The notes beneath the pieces are model-generated. The model saw only the letters and a list, made by a program, of their open reading frames with translations. It ran no database searches and was not told the origin of the DNA. Shown here piece after piece: positions 47,293 through 56,183 of a stretch of 64,000 nt of DNA. The position numbers and the translations under genes were made by a program. The stretch is from Streptomyces sp. DH5. Lineage in GTDB: Bacteria; Actinomycetota; Actinomycetes; Streptomycetales; Streptomycetaceae. How positions within the stretch are numbered: position 1 is the stretch's first letter; every line of letters begins with the position of its first letter. The stretch covers positions 1 through 64,000 of the forward strand of contig NZ_JAHWGP010000014.1 of assembly GCF_020873915.1 (NCBI RefSeq), read 5' to 3'.

Positions 47293-48162
47293 CTACGCGG
47301 TGATGTCCTTCGTCGTGAACCGCGCCCAGGCCGCCGAGCCGAACACGGCCGCGTAGAGGGCCTGGAGGCCGAGGTTCCTGGTCAGGTCCTCCCAGTGCAC
47401 CGGATCGCGCATCAGGTCGGCGAAGGACAGCCAGTAATGGGAGAAGAGGTAGGGGTGCAGGGCGTGCAGCTGGGGGATCTGGTCGAGGATCTGGATCGTG
47501 ATCAGCAGGCCCACCGTGGTCGCCATCGCCGCGATGCCGCTGTTGGTCAGCGTGGAGACGAACAGGCCGAGGGCCGCCACTCCGGTCAGCGACGCTGCGA
47601 CGACCAGGGCGATCAGCAGGGCCCTGCCCAGGCCCTCGGCGAAGCCGATCCGGGTTCCGGAGAGGGTCGTGAGGTCACCGAGCGGGAAGAGCAGCGCGCC
47701 GGTGATCAGCGCGGAGACGGCGACGACGAGGGTGGCGACCAGACAGAACGCCATGACCGTCGCGTACTTGGTGAGCAGCAGGCGGGTCCGGCCGGCGGGG
47801 GCGACGAGGAGGTAGCGCAGGGTGCCGGCGTTCGCCTCGCCGGCCAGGGCGTCGCCCGCGACGACCCCGATCGCCATCGGCAGGAAGAACGGCAGCGTGG
47901 CGGCAAGGGCCGTGAACACCAGGAACAGGCCGTTGTTGGTGATCTGGGAGATGAACGCCGGCCCTCCCCCGCCGCCCCCGCCCGGCGAACCGTCACCGGT
48001 CTCGATCCGCACGGCGATGCCGACCAGGACCGGTACGGCCGCCAGCACGCCGAGCAGGGCGAGGGTGCGCCAGCGCCGGAAGGTGGTGAGCAGCTCGCTG
48101 CGGAACAGGCCGGCGGACCACAGCGGGTTCGGCCCGCGGAGCGCCGCTTCAGCCCGCGACAT
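47293..48162 (-). CDS. ABC-2 type exporter permease
   Basis: 289-aa membrane protein of the ABC-2/NatB type with six hydrophobic segments. A large extracytoplasmic Gly-rich loop (SPGGGGGGGPAF) follows TM1; the EANAGTLRYLLVAPAGRTRLLLTKY amphipathic motif is typical of the family. ATG 48162 overlaps the ATPase gene by 14 bp. Works with the ATPase upstream; substrate unknown. Confidence 0.9.
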   Translation of the reverse strand: MSRAEAALRGPNPLWSAGLFRSELLTTFRRWRTLALLGVLAAVPVLVGIAVRIETGDGSPGGGGGGGPAFISQITNNGLFLVFTALAATLPFFLPMAIGVVAGDALAGEANAGTLRYLLVAPAGRTRLLLTKYATVMAFCLVATLVVAVSALITGALLFPLGDLTTLSGTRIGFAEGLGRALLIALVVAASLTGVAALGLFVSTLTNSGIAAMATTVGLLITIQILDQIPQLHALHPYLFSHYWLSFADLMRDPVHWEDLTRNLGLQALYAAVFGSAAWARFTTKDITA

Positions 48163-49123
48163 CGAATCCCTCCCCGGTCAGCGCCACGAACGCGTCCTCC
48201 AGCGAGGCCCGTTCGACCCCGAAGCCGCGCACCCGGACGCCGGCGTTCACCAGCGCCGCGCTGACCTCGGCGAGGTCGCGCTCGGGTGCCTCGCCGGACA
48301 CCCGTTCCTCTTCCACGACGACATCGGCGACCCCCTGCTCCTTGAGCACCCGGGCCGCGTCCACCGGATCCGGTGTGGTCACCACCAGCCGCCCCCGGGC
48401 GCCCGCGGCCAGGTCTGCGACCGGGCCCTGGGTGACCAGCCGGCCCCGGGCCATCACGGCGGCGTGCGTGCACACCTGCTCGATCTCGTCGAGCAGGTGG
48501 GAGGAGAGGAAGACGGTGGTGCCGTCAAAGGCCAGTTCGCGCACGAGGGTGCGGATCTCCCGCATGCCCTGCGGGTCGAGGCCGTTGGTCGGCTCGTCCA
48601 GGACGAGCAGCCGGCGCGGCTGGAGCAGGGCCGCCGCGAGGCCCAGGCGCTGCTTCATGCCGAGGGAGTACGCCTTCGCCTTCTTGCCGGCGGCGGCCGT
48701 CAGGCCCACCCGGTCCAGCGCGGCGGCGACGCGGGCGCGCCGGGTGCGCGGGTCGGCGGTCGGGTCGGCGGCGTCGTAGCGGAGCAGGTTGTCCCGGCCG
48801 GAGAGGAAGCCGTAGAGGGCCGGGCCCTCGATGAGGGCGCCGACGTGGGGCAGCACGGCGCGCGCGGAGCGGGGCATGGGGCGCCCCAGGACGCGCGCCG
48901 TGCCGGAGGTCGGCTCGATCAGACCCATCAGCATGCGGATGGTGGTGGTCTTGCCGGAGCCGTTGGGTCCGAGGAAGCCGAAGACGCTGCCCTCCGGGAC
49001 GGTCAGGTGCAGACCGTCGACGGCGAGCTGTCCGCCGCGGTAGCGCTTGGTGAGCGCCCGGGTGACGATGACTCCGTCACCCGGGTGCGCGCCGTCCGGC
49101 TCCCTGACGGGCGCCTCGTCCAT
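48149..49123 (-). CDS. ABC transporter ATP-binding protein
   Basis: 324-aa ATPase with Walker A FLGPNGSGKTTTIRMLMG, signature YSLGMKQRLGLAAALL, Walker B RLLVLDEPTNGLDP and switch histidine VFLSSHLLDE. The C-terminal 90 residues form the regulatory tail seen in multidrug/lipid exporters (CcmA/DrrA-like). ATG 49123 has GAGGAA 6 nt upstream; a GTG at 49144 is an alternative. Lies between the LolA-like gene and the permease, same strand. Confidence 0.93.
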   Translation of the reverse strand: MDEAPVREPDGAHPGDGVIVTRALTKRYRGGQLAVDGLHLTVPEGSVFGFLGPNGSGKTTTIRMLMGLIEPTSGTARVLGRPMPRSARAVLPHVGALIEGPALYGFLSGRDNLLRYDAADPTADPRTRRARVAAALDRVGLTAAAGKKAKAYSLGMKQRLGLAAALLQPRRLLVLDEPTNGLDPQGMREIRTLVRELAFDGTTVFLSSHLLDEIEQVCTHAAVMARGRLVTQGPVADLAAGARGRLVVTTPDPVDAARVLKEQGVADVVVEEERVSGEAPERDLAEVSAALVNAGVRVRGFGVERASLEDAFVALTGEGFDVAG

Positions 49124-49163
49124 GGGCTTCCTCGTCCCTGTCACGTCGTAAGGTCCCGGGGCC

Positions 49164-50384
49164 TCACTTCCCCGCGTCGGCCGCCTTCACGAGCGCGTCC
49201 TTGGTGACGGCGCCCACATAGACCGTGCCGTCCTCGGTGACCAGGGCGTTGATCAGGCGGGTGCTGAACACCGTGCCGGTGCCGAAGTCGCCCTTGACGC
49301 GGTCGCCGAGCGAGTCCACGAAGCCGCCGAGGTCACCGCCGGCGTCACCGGTGGGCAGGCCGCCCGGGGCGCCGCCGTCGAAGGTGGCGATGGTGTTCCA
49401 GCCCTCGCCGAGCGTCTTCATCCCGTCGAGGCCCCCGGCCAGGTCCTCCCCGGACTCCGGGGCCCGCTCCGGCTTCCCGGAGTGCTCCCGGCCGTGCTCG
49501 AGCGCGCCTTCCTCGGTCACCTTCGCGCCCTTGGGCGGGGTGAACTCGAACGTCGAGGCGGCGGGCTTGCCGAAGTCGACCTTGGTGAAACCGACGTCCA
49601 CGACGGCCGCGCCGCCGCTCGACGGGGTGAGCGTGAACTTCAGCGGCATGCCGGTCTCGTGGTCGACGGCGATGCTGATCGCGCCCACCGTGGAGCCGGA
49701 CTGCTTCGGCTCCACGACCAGCTTGTACGCGTCCCGGCCGGCCACCTGGGCGGTACCGTCGACGGTCACGGACGTGGTGTCGTCGACCGCCTTCAGCGCC
49801 TCCTCCGCGAAGTCCTCCGGGGTGGCCGGGGGCTGCTGCTCCCGGTTCTCGCCGGAGGCGTCGACCGTGCCGTGGTAGACCTCGTTGGACCCGCTGTCGT
49901 AGCCCCAGACGTCCTCGCCGTCGTGGATCAGGCTGTACTCGGCGGCGTTCTCCAGGATCGACACCTTCTGCCGGTCCGGGCCGTCGGCCGCGATCCTCAG
50001 CGTGTGCGTGCCGGACGCCAGTTCGCTGAGCCTGGCGGACGGGTCGGCCGAGGAGCCGCCGTCACCGCCCTGCTCCGCCGCGCCGGACATCAGGCCGCTC
50101 TCCAGGCCGCCGAGGTCCGGCAGCCCGAGGTCGGTGGTGATCTTCACGGTGCCGGACAGCTGCTCCACGTCCGACTTCGCGATCTTCTCGATGAGCTGCG
50201 CGGCGGTGATCTCCGGCAGGTCGGGGTCGCCGGAGCTGGCGATCGCGGGGACGAGCCCGATGGTCGCGGCCGCCACTCCCATCACCGTGACCGGGACGAC
50301 GTACCGCGCGGCCCTGCGCCGCCTCGTGCGCGGTTCGTCGACCTCTCCCGCGGTGGTCGTGTCGTCGGATTCGTGCGGTGCCAT
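49164..50384 (-). CDS. membrane-anchored LolA-like protein (DUF2092-type)
   Basis: 406 aa with an N-terminal cytoplasmic RTRRRRAARY, then one membrane/signal segment (VVPVTVMGVAAATIGLVPAIA) and an extracytoplasmic LolA/LppX-like beta domain (AQLIEKIAKSDVEQLSGTVKITTDLGLP, GRDAYKLVVEPKQSG, HETGMPLKFTL). A Gly/Asp-rich C-terminal part follows. In an operon with an ABC exporter, it may accept or sense a hydrophobic molecule at the cell surface (inference). ATG 50384 with GGAGGG 5 nt upstream. Confidence 0.82.
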   Translation of the reverse strand: MAPHESDDTTTAGEVDEPRTRRRRAARYVVPVTVMGVAAATIGLVPAIASSGDPDLPEITAAQLIEKIAKSDVEQLSGTVKITTDLGLPDLGGLESGLMSGAAEQGGDGGSSADPSARLSELASGTHTLRIAADGPDRQKVSILENAAEYSLIHDGEDVWGYDSGSNEVYHGTVDASGENREQQPPATPEDFAEEALKAVDDTTSVTVDGTAQVAGRDAYKLVVEPKQSGSTVGAISIAVDHETGMPLKFTLTPSSGGAAVVDVGFTKVDFGKPAASTFEFTPPKGAKVTEEGALEHGREHSGKPERAPESGEDLAGGLDGMKTLGEGWNTIATFDGGAPGGLPTGDAGGDLGGFVDSLGDRVKGDFGTGTVFSTRLINALVTEDGTVYVGAVTKDALVKAADAGK

Positions 50385-50620
50385 GTGTGCCCTCCGTCGT
50401 CGGCGGCGGCTTCCGTCTCGTGTCCACGCACCAGTCTCGCCCTGAGCCGCCATTCTCACCCGAACCGGTGAGAAGTGGTGTTGTCCGTCGTGGTCCATCC
50501 GACCAAATCCGGCGGGCGGACGCGTCAGACCCCGGGCTCAACTCCGTGTACTGCTGGGGTATGACACGGAGGGTGGTTCCCTCCCCCGCCCCGTAGGGGT
50601 CGCGGGCGGGCAGGGCCGGC

Positions 50621-51631
50621 TCAGCCCGCGCGGTGCACCACCGCGTCGCACAGCTCCACCAGGGCCGCCTTGGCCTCGCACTCGCGCAGCGGGGCCAGCA
50701 CCGCGCGCGCCTCCTCGGCGTAGCGGACGGTGTCCCGGCGGGCCTGCTCCAGCGCGGGGTGGGCGCGCAGCAGGCGCAGCGCCTCGGCGTGCCGGGTGTC
50801 GTCGGTGAGGTCGGAGTCGAGCAACTCGCACAGGGCGACGTCCTCGGGCAGCCCCAGCCGGGCCGCCCGCTCGCGCAGGCGCAGCACGGGCAGGGTGGCG
50901 ATGCCCTCGCGCAGGTCGGTGCCGGGCGTCTTGCCGGACTCGTGGGTGTCGGAGGCGATGTCGAGGACGTCGTCGGCGAGCTGGAAGGCGACGCCGAGCC
51001 GCTCGCCGTACTGGGTGAGCACGTCCACCACCGTCTCGTCGGCGCCGGACATCATCGCCCCGAACCGGCAGGAGACGGCGACCAGCGAGCCGGTCTTGCC
51101 GCCGAGCACGTCCAGGTAGTGGTCGACCGGGTCGCGGCCGCCCTGCGGTCCCGCGGTCTCCAGGATCTGCCCGGTGACCAGCCGCTCGAACGCCTCGGCC
51201 TGCACCCGCACCGCCTCCGGGCCGAGGTCGGCCAGGATGTGCGAGGCCCGGGCGAAGAGGAAGTCGCCGGTGAGGACCGCGACGGAGTTGCCCCAGCGGG
51301 TGTTGGCGCTGTCCACGCCGCGCCGCACGTCGGCCTCGTCCATCACGTCGTCGTGGTACAGCGTGGCCAGGTGGGTCAGCTCCACCACCACGGCGGAGGG
51401 CACCACACCGGGCGCGTAGGGGTCACCGAACTGGGCGGCGAGCATCACGAGCAGCGGGCGGAACCGCTTGCCGCCGGCCCGCACCAGGTGCTGGGCGGCG
51501 CCCGTGATGAAGGGGACCTCGCTCTTGGTGGCCTCGATCAGCCCTTCCTCGACAGCCGTCATTCCGGCCTGGACATCGGCTTCCAGAGCCTGGTCCCGCA
51601 CGCTCAGCCCGAACGGCCCGACGACGGTCAC
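50621..51631 (-). CDS. trans-polyprenyl diphosphate synthase
   Basis: 336-aa long-chain (E)-prenyl diphosphate synthase. First aspartate-rich motif LYHDDVMDEADVRRG, second FQLADDVLDIASD; GGKRFRPLLVMLAAQFG binds IPP. The small residues upstream of DDVMD (HLATL) favour long products (C35-C45), which would supply the menaquinone side chain; proximity to two nuo operons fits. GTG 51631 with AGGAGA. Faces away from the riboswitch-controlled gene. Confidence 0.92.
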   Translation of the reverse strand: MTVVGPFGLSVRDQALEADVQAGMTAVEEGLIEATKSEVPFITGAAQHLVRAGGKRFRPLLVMLAAQFGDPYAPGVVPSAVVVELTHLATLYHDDVMDEADVRRGVDSANTRWGNSVAVLTGDFLFARASHILADLGPEAVRVQAEAFERLVTGQILETAGPQGGRDPVDHYLDVLGGKTGSLVAVSCRFGAMMSGADETVVDVLTQYGERLGVAFQLADDVLDIASDTHESGKTPGTDLREGIATLPVLRLRERAARLGLPEDVALCELLDSDLTDDTRHAEALRLLRAHPALEQARRDTVRYAEEARAVLAPLRECEAKAALVELCDAVVHRAG

Positions 51632-52086
51632 GAGGGGTCTCCTGTCTGCTGGTGTCCACTGGCGATCACACGGAATGTCGATAGGTCGCTGCCCTCACTC
51701 AAGTCAGCGTATCCGGTCACGTTTCGATCACCACCGGCACCCGGGGTTACAGGCAGGGCGGTACGGGATCGGGGGCGGGGTGTTCGCGACCGGGTCGACG
51801 GCAATGGACATTCCCCCTCTTTGGCGGACGTAACGGCATCCGAATCACCCCGCCCGGACGCACGTCCGATTTGCCGTTATTGGCTATCGAATTCCTGTTG
51901 GCGGTAAATGCTCTCGCATTCCCCGGCCAGTGAAGTGAGTCACGCGCCCCCCGCCACGTCCGCCACGCCCGCGCTCCGGCGTACCCCCTTCCTGCGAACG
52001 GGAGTTGACCCTCGGCGAGCGCGAAGGATCAAGCGCCTCAAATCACCCATTCGAAGATCAAACGGCTGCTTGTGTGACGCCCTCAC
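51632..52086. other. long divergent intergenic region
   Basis: About 450 bp between the prenyl synthase gene and the riboswitch promoter. It is less G+C-rich than its neighbours (stretches such as GTTATTGGCTATCGAATTCC). No credible ORF. It should contain the prenyl synthase promoter (minus strand) and probably regulatory sites for the downstream transglycosylase. Confidence 0.5.
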
Positions 52087-52116
52087 TTGTTCCCGACATC
52101 CGCTCTCGCATACGTT
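52087..52116 (+). promoter_or_regulatory. predicted promoter of the riboswitch-transglycosylase transcript
   Basis: TTGTTC (52087-52092), 18 bp, TACGTT (52111-52116); transcription would start near 52123, about 10 nt before the riboswitch P1 stem. Confidence 0.45.
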
Positions 52117-52131
52117 CCGGGCCTGCCGGGC

Positions 52132-52315
52132 GGACGCCGAATCCTGCCACCGCCCGCACCACACCCACCGACGAACTCACGCACGGCAGGAGCGGGGGAC
52201 CCAGGTAAGTCGCCGGACCGGGCATCGCACCGGGACGGCTCGGGGTGAAGCCATGCCCGCAGGGGCACGGCCGGGCACTCTCCCGCCCGAACCCGACAGC
52301 TCACCTCGCAGGCGT
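52132..52315 (+). ncRNA. ydaO/yuaA-type cyclic di-AMP riboswitch
   Basis: Conserved ydaO core elements occur in order: GCCGAATCCTGCC, GGCAGGAGCGGGGGACCCAGG, GGGTGAAGCC, GGGCACTCTCCCGCCCGAACCCG, ACAGCTCACCTCG and AGGCG. P1 is ACGCC (52134-52138) with GGCGT (52311-52315). It ends right before AGGAGAGGAA, the ribosome site of the secreted transglycosylase. In Streptomyces this class turns off cell-wall hydrolase genes (for example rpfA) at high c-di-AMP. Confidence 0.93.
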
Positions 52316-52332
52316 AGGAGAGGAATCCAGAC

Positions 52333-52812
52333 ATGCCCGCTTCCGGTCAGCCCCGCTTCGGCCGTCGCCGCCTCGCCCGCTCCCTCGCCGTCGCCGGTGC
52401 CGGCGTCGCCGTGGTCGCCCTCCCGCTGTTCGGCGCCACCGGTGCCGCCGCGGCCACCACGACGCCCACCACCGCCTCGGCCACGGCGTACCCGGACAAC
52501 CTCGACGGCTGGATCCGCGAGTCGCTGGACGTGATGGCGCAGCACGGCATCCCGGGCTCCTACGAGAGCATCCACCGCAACATCATGCGCGAGTCCTCCG
52601 GCAACCCCGCCGCCATCAACCTGTGGGACTCCAACGCCGCCAAGGGCACCCCGTCGAAGGGCCTGCTCCAGGTCATCGACCCGACCTTCCAGGCCTACCA
52701 CGTGCCCGGCACCGCCTTCGACCCGTTCGACCCGGTCGCGAACATCACGGCGGCCTGCAACTACGCCGCCGACCGCTACGGCTCCATCGACAACGTCTTC
52801 GGCGCGTACTGA
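52333..52812 (+). CDS. secreted lysozyme-like transglycosylase
   Basis: 159-aa exported protein. Tat/Sec signal with Arg-rich n-region (RFGRRRLARSLAVAG) and a cleavage site near GAAAA; the mature part has an SLT-type fold: IRESLDVMAQHGIPGSYESI, NIMRESSGNPAAINLWDSNAA (catalytic Glu in MRESSG), KGLLQVIDPTFQAYH and a final CNYAADRYGSIDNVFGAY. It should cleave peptidoglycan glycan strands, and the upstream c-di-AMP riboswitch links it to growth or osmotic control. ATG 52333 with AGGAGAGGA. The 3' end overlaps the HAD gene by 37 bp (convergent). Confidence 0.93.
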   Translation: MPASGQPRFGRRRLARSLAVAGAGVAVVALPLFGATGAAAATTTPTTASATAYPDNLDGWIRESLDVMAQHGIPGSYESIHRNIMRESSGNPAAINLWDSNAAKGTPSKGLLQVIDPTFQAYHVPGTAFDPFDPVANITAACNYAADRYGSIDNVFGAY

Positions 52813-53648
52813 GCCGACCGCTGACGGCCCAGCACGGCCGCACCACCGAACAGTCGCTCGAGGACGACGGCCACGCCGTCGTCCTCGTTCGACGTGGTGA
52901 CCTCGTCGGCCACCGCCTTCAGCTCGGGGTGCGCGTTGGCCATGGCGACGCCGTGTGCCGCCCAGTCGAACATGGGGATGTCGTTCGGCATGTCGCCGAA
53001 GGCGACCGTCCGCTCCGGACTCAGCCCCAGGCGCTCGGCGGCGAGCGCGAGGCCGGTCGCCTTCGTCACCCCGCACGGCTGGAGCTCCACGGTCCCCGGC
53101 CCCGACATGGTGACCGTGGCCAGGGAACCGACCACCGACCGCGCCGTCGCCGCCAACGCGTCGTCGGACAGCAGCGGGTGGCGCAGCAGCACCTTGCTGA
53201 TCGGCCGCTCCCACAGATCGCCGCGCCGCTCTACCCGCACGGCGGGGAGCGTCGGGTGCGGCATCAGGTAGCCGGGCTCGATCAGCGTCAGCCCGTCGGC
53301 ACCGTCCTGGTCGACCGCGGCGTACACCTCCCCCACCTCGGCCTCGATCTTGCCGAGCGCGGTCTCCGCCAGCTCCCGGTCCAGCCGGACGGACCACAGC
53401 ATCCGCCGCGCGCCCGCGTCGTACACCTGCGCGCCCTGTCCGCACACCGCGAGCCCCGTGCACCCGAGCTCGTCGAGCAGCGGCCGCACCCTGGGGACCG
53501 GGCGGCCCGTCACCACGAGGTGCTGGGCGCCGGTCTGCGCCACCCGCGCGAGCGCGGCGAGTGACCGGTCGGACACGGTGTCGTCGCCGCGCAGCAGCGT
53601 CCCGTCCAGGTCGGTGGCGATGAGCGAACAATCGGTGGGTGCGGCCAT
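52776..53648 (-). CDS. HAD-superfamily (Cof-type) phosphatase
   Basis: 290-aa HAD phosphatase with a type IIB cap. Motif I ATDLDGTLL (nucleophile Asp), motif II VVTGRP, motif III Lys in ISKVLL or VTKATGL, motif IV FGDMPNDIPMFDWA. Cof/YidA members dephosphorylate sugar phosphates or nucleotides; substrate unknown. ATG 53648. The last 37 bp overlap the convergent transglycosylase gene. Confidence 0.92.
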   Translation of the reverse strand: MAAPTDCSLIATDLDGTLLRGDDTVSDRSLAALARVAQTGAQHLVVTGRPVPRVRPLLDELGCTGLAVCGQGAQVYDAGARRMLWSVRLDRELAETALGKIEAEVGEVYAAVDQDGADGLTLIEPGYLMPHPTLPAVRVERRGDLWERPISKVLLRHPLLSDDALAATARSVVGSLATVTMSGPGTVELQPCGVTKATGLALAAERLGLSPERTVAFGDMPNDIPMFDWAAHGVAMANAHPELKAVADEVTTSNEDDGVAVVLERLFGGAAVLGRQRSAQYAPKTLSMEP

Positions 53649-54808
53649 GATCAGAGAATACGGACCACGCCGCCCTCCCCTTCACCGTGCCCGTTTCCGC
53701 TCGCTTTGATGCGGTTCCCCTTCCGTAGTCGCCGGACAGGGACCGGTTCAGGCTTCTTTCACCGTTCGGTGAGAACATCGTCCACCGTCAGCCGCCCACC
53801 CGGGATGGGGCGGTACCTTCCCAAGAGGCCAAAAAGCCAGGGGGGCTGGGGGGCTGGAGGGCTGGGGGCGCCGGGACGCGGGCGCCCGGGTCCACCGGCA
53901 CACCGTCGGTCCTGTACGCCGGTGACCGGCCCGTCGCCGCCCACTTCGGACGACTGCGGCCGGCCGCCGTCTCGGCGTGCAGATTCCCGGCGTACGCAAC
54001 GGAGTTCGCGAAGTGCTCGCCCGGGCCGGTGCCGCACCTGCGGACGGCCGGGGCGGCGGCGGCCGAGTGCATCGGCCTGCTCCGCATGGGGCGCGGTCCC
54101 GCCGGGTACAGGGAGGCGCGTCCTGAGCCCCTCGCGCCCGGTCAGCCCCGGCGTTCCCCTCGCCGCCCGCGCCGCCCTGCACAGCCGCGGCCCCCGCACC
54201 GCCGCCCCGGCGTACGAGCCGTACGGCATGGGCGAGTCCGGGCACGGCGTCGACGTCGACGGACGCGTCGAGCGGGCGCGACGGCGCCTGCACCGGCCGC
54301 AGTCCGGCGGCCGGCACCACGAAGAGGACGACGTCGTCGTCGACCGGTGACATCAGCACCCTGCCGCCCGGCGGGCACCAATGACGCGGCCACGTACAGC
54401 CCCCGCCTGCACGACGGCACGTACAGGCGCTCCCGGCCGCGCCTGGTCCCTTCCGGCCGTTGTGGCCGGGACCCCGAGCGCGGGCCGGCCTCCCCCATGG
54501 CCATCAGCCCCCTTCGTGTCATCGGAACGCCTCTCCCCCGAGGCCTTCCGGCACTCGCCGGGAGTCGCCCCGTCCGCATGCTCCGTCAAGGGTGCGCGAC
54601 CGTCCTGCGCATGACGTCCGGTACGCGAGGGGAAGCCGTGCACGTCCGCCTCGCGCCCGCGCACCCGCCGCCCGCGAGCCCCCGCGGCGCCGACTCCCAC
54701 ACCGGCTCCGGCACTCCGCCCTGCACAAGACCGCCGTCCGGCCCGTAACGTGTGGCACGGCCACGGACACGTGGAGCACCCGCGCACACGAAAGCGAGGC
54801 AGCACCCG
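53649..54808. other. 1.15-kb stretch without a supported gene
   Basis: Several short frames are open on both strands but none has a good ribosome site, recognisable domain or consistent length. The best fragments on minus are 54142-54522 (contains RLYVPSCRRGLYVAASLVPAG) and, in another frame, 54263-54359 (MSPVDDDVVLFVVPAAGLR). They adjoin with a frame change, which suggests a decayed gene rather than an intact one. The fah upstream signals lie at the right end. Confidence 0.45.
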
Positions 54809-56023
54809 ATGCCCCCCTTCGATGTCCCCGAGGGCGACCCCTTCGGCCCGCACAACCTGCCGTACGGCGTCTTCTCGCCCCCCGGCTCGTCGGAGCGGAC
54901 CGTCGGCGTCCGGCTCGGCGACCACGTCCTCGACGCCGGCGCCGCGGCGCACGCCCTGGGCTCCCCCTACGCCTCCCTGCTCGCCCGCCCGACCCTCAAC
55001 CCGCTGCTGGCGGCGGGCCGTACGGCCTGGTCGGACGTGCGGCGGGCACTCACCGCCTGGGTGACGGTCCCCGCGCACCGGGAGACCGTCGAGCCGCTGT
55101 TCCACCCGCTGTCCGAGGTGACCCTGCACCTGCCCTTCGAGGTAGCCGACTACGTCGACTTCTACGCCTCCGAGAACCACGCCCGGAACGTCGGCCGCAT
55201 GTTCCGCCCCGACGCCGCCGACTCCCTGACGCCCAACTGGAAGCACCTGCCGATCGGTTACCACGGCCGCTCCGGCACGGTCGTGGTGTCCGGCACCGAC
55301 GTCGTCCGCCCCTCCGGCCAGCGCAAGGCGCCCGCCGACGCCGCCCCGGTGTTCGGGCCGTCCGTGCGGCTGGACATCGAGGCGGAGGTCGGCTTCGTGG
55401 TCGGGGTCCCCTCCGAGAGGGGCCGGCCGGTGGCGCTCGGCGACTACCGCGACCACGTCTTCGGCCTCTGCCTCCTCAACGACTGGTCCGCCCGCGACGT
55501 CCAGGCCTGGGAGTACGTGCCCCTCGGCCCGTTCCTCGGCAAGTCCTTCGCCACCTCGGTGTCGGCCTGGATCACCCCGCTGGACGCGCTGGACGAGGCC
55601 CGCGTGGCGCCGCCGGAGCGCACCCACGAGCTGCTGCCGTACCTGGACGACAGCGGCGAGGAACCGGGTGGCTACGACCTGCGCATCACCGTGACCGTCA
55701 ACGGCCACGTCGTCTCCGAGCCCCCCTTCTCCACCATGTACTGGACGGCCGCCCAGCAGCTCGCCCACATGACCGTCAACGGCGCGTCCCTGCGCACCGG
55801 CGACCTCTACGGCTCCGGAACGGTGAGCGGCCCCGGCGAGCGGGAGCGCGGCTCGCTGCTGGAGCTGACCTGGAACGGCCGCGATCCGCTCGAACTCCCC
55901 GACGGCAAGCGCACCTTCCTGGAGGACGGCGACGTGGTGACGCTGTCCGCCTGGGCGCCCGGCCCGGACGGCGTACGCGTGGGCCTCGGCGAGGTCACGG
56001 GACGGGTGGTCCCCGCGCCCTGA
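54809..56023 (+). CDS. fahA: fumarylacetoacetase
   Basis: 404-aa FAH-family hydrolase, final step of tyrosine/homogentisate degradation (4-fumarylacetoacetate to fumarate + acetoacetate). N-terminal FAH domain (FGPHNLPYGVFSPPG), catalytic His/metal region VADYVDFYASENHARNVG, PNWKHLPIGYHGRSGTVVVSG, the metal-site glutamates LDIEAEVGFVVG and LNDWSARDVQAWEYVPLGPFLGKSF. ATG 54809 (MPPFDVPEGDPFG). No other homogentisate gene is adjacent. Confidence 0.95.
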   Translation: MPPFDVPEGDPFGPHNLPYGVFSPPGSSERTVGVRLGDHVLDAGAAAHALGSPYASLLARPTLNPLLAAGRTAWSDVRRALTAWVTVPAHRETVEPLFHPLSEVTLHLPFEVADYVDFYASENHARNVGRMFRPDAADSLTPNWKHLPIGYHGRSGTVVVSGTDVVRPSGQRKAPADAAPVFGPSVRLDIEAEVGFVVGVPSERGRPVALGDYRDHVFGLCLLNDWSARDVQAWEYVPLGPFLGKSFATSVSAWITPLDALDEARVAPPERTHELLPYLDDSGEEPGGYDLRITVTVNGHVVSEPPFSTMYWTAAQQLAHMTVNGASLRTGDLYGSGTVSGPGERERGSLLELTWNGRDPLELPDGKRTFLEDGDVVTLSAWAPGPDGVRVGLGEVTGRVVPAP

Positions 56024-56055
56024 CCCGTCCGGCCCTGTCCGATCTCCGACGATCC

Positions 56056-56085
56056 CTGACCCGCACCGCCCTTCGCCGTCATAAT
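56056..56085 (+). promoter_or_regulatory. predicted promoter of the M56 peptidase gene
   Basis: CTGACC (56056-56061), 18-bp spacer, CATAAT (56080-56085). It is followed by the GGCGTCGGGCGG region and ends about 100 bp before the ATG. Confidence 0.45.
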
Positions 56086-56183
56086 TGGCGTCGGGCGGTG
56101 CGCGCGTACCGTCGCCGCGCCCCCCTCCGCACGACCCGCACGCCCCCGAGCCGCCCCTTCCGACAGGAACCGGAGCCCGTGGC

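Noticed and set aside
53748-54359. 203-aa minus-strand gene
   Set aside because: Possible start fragment looks protein-like but the rest is Arg/Pro-rich without homology; listed only as part of the unsupported stretch.
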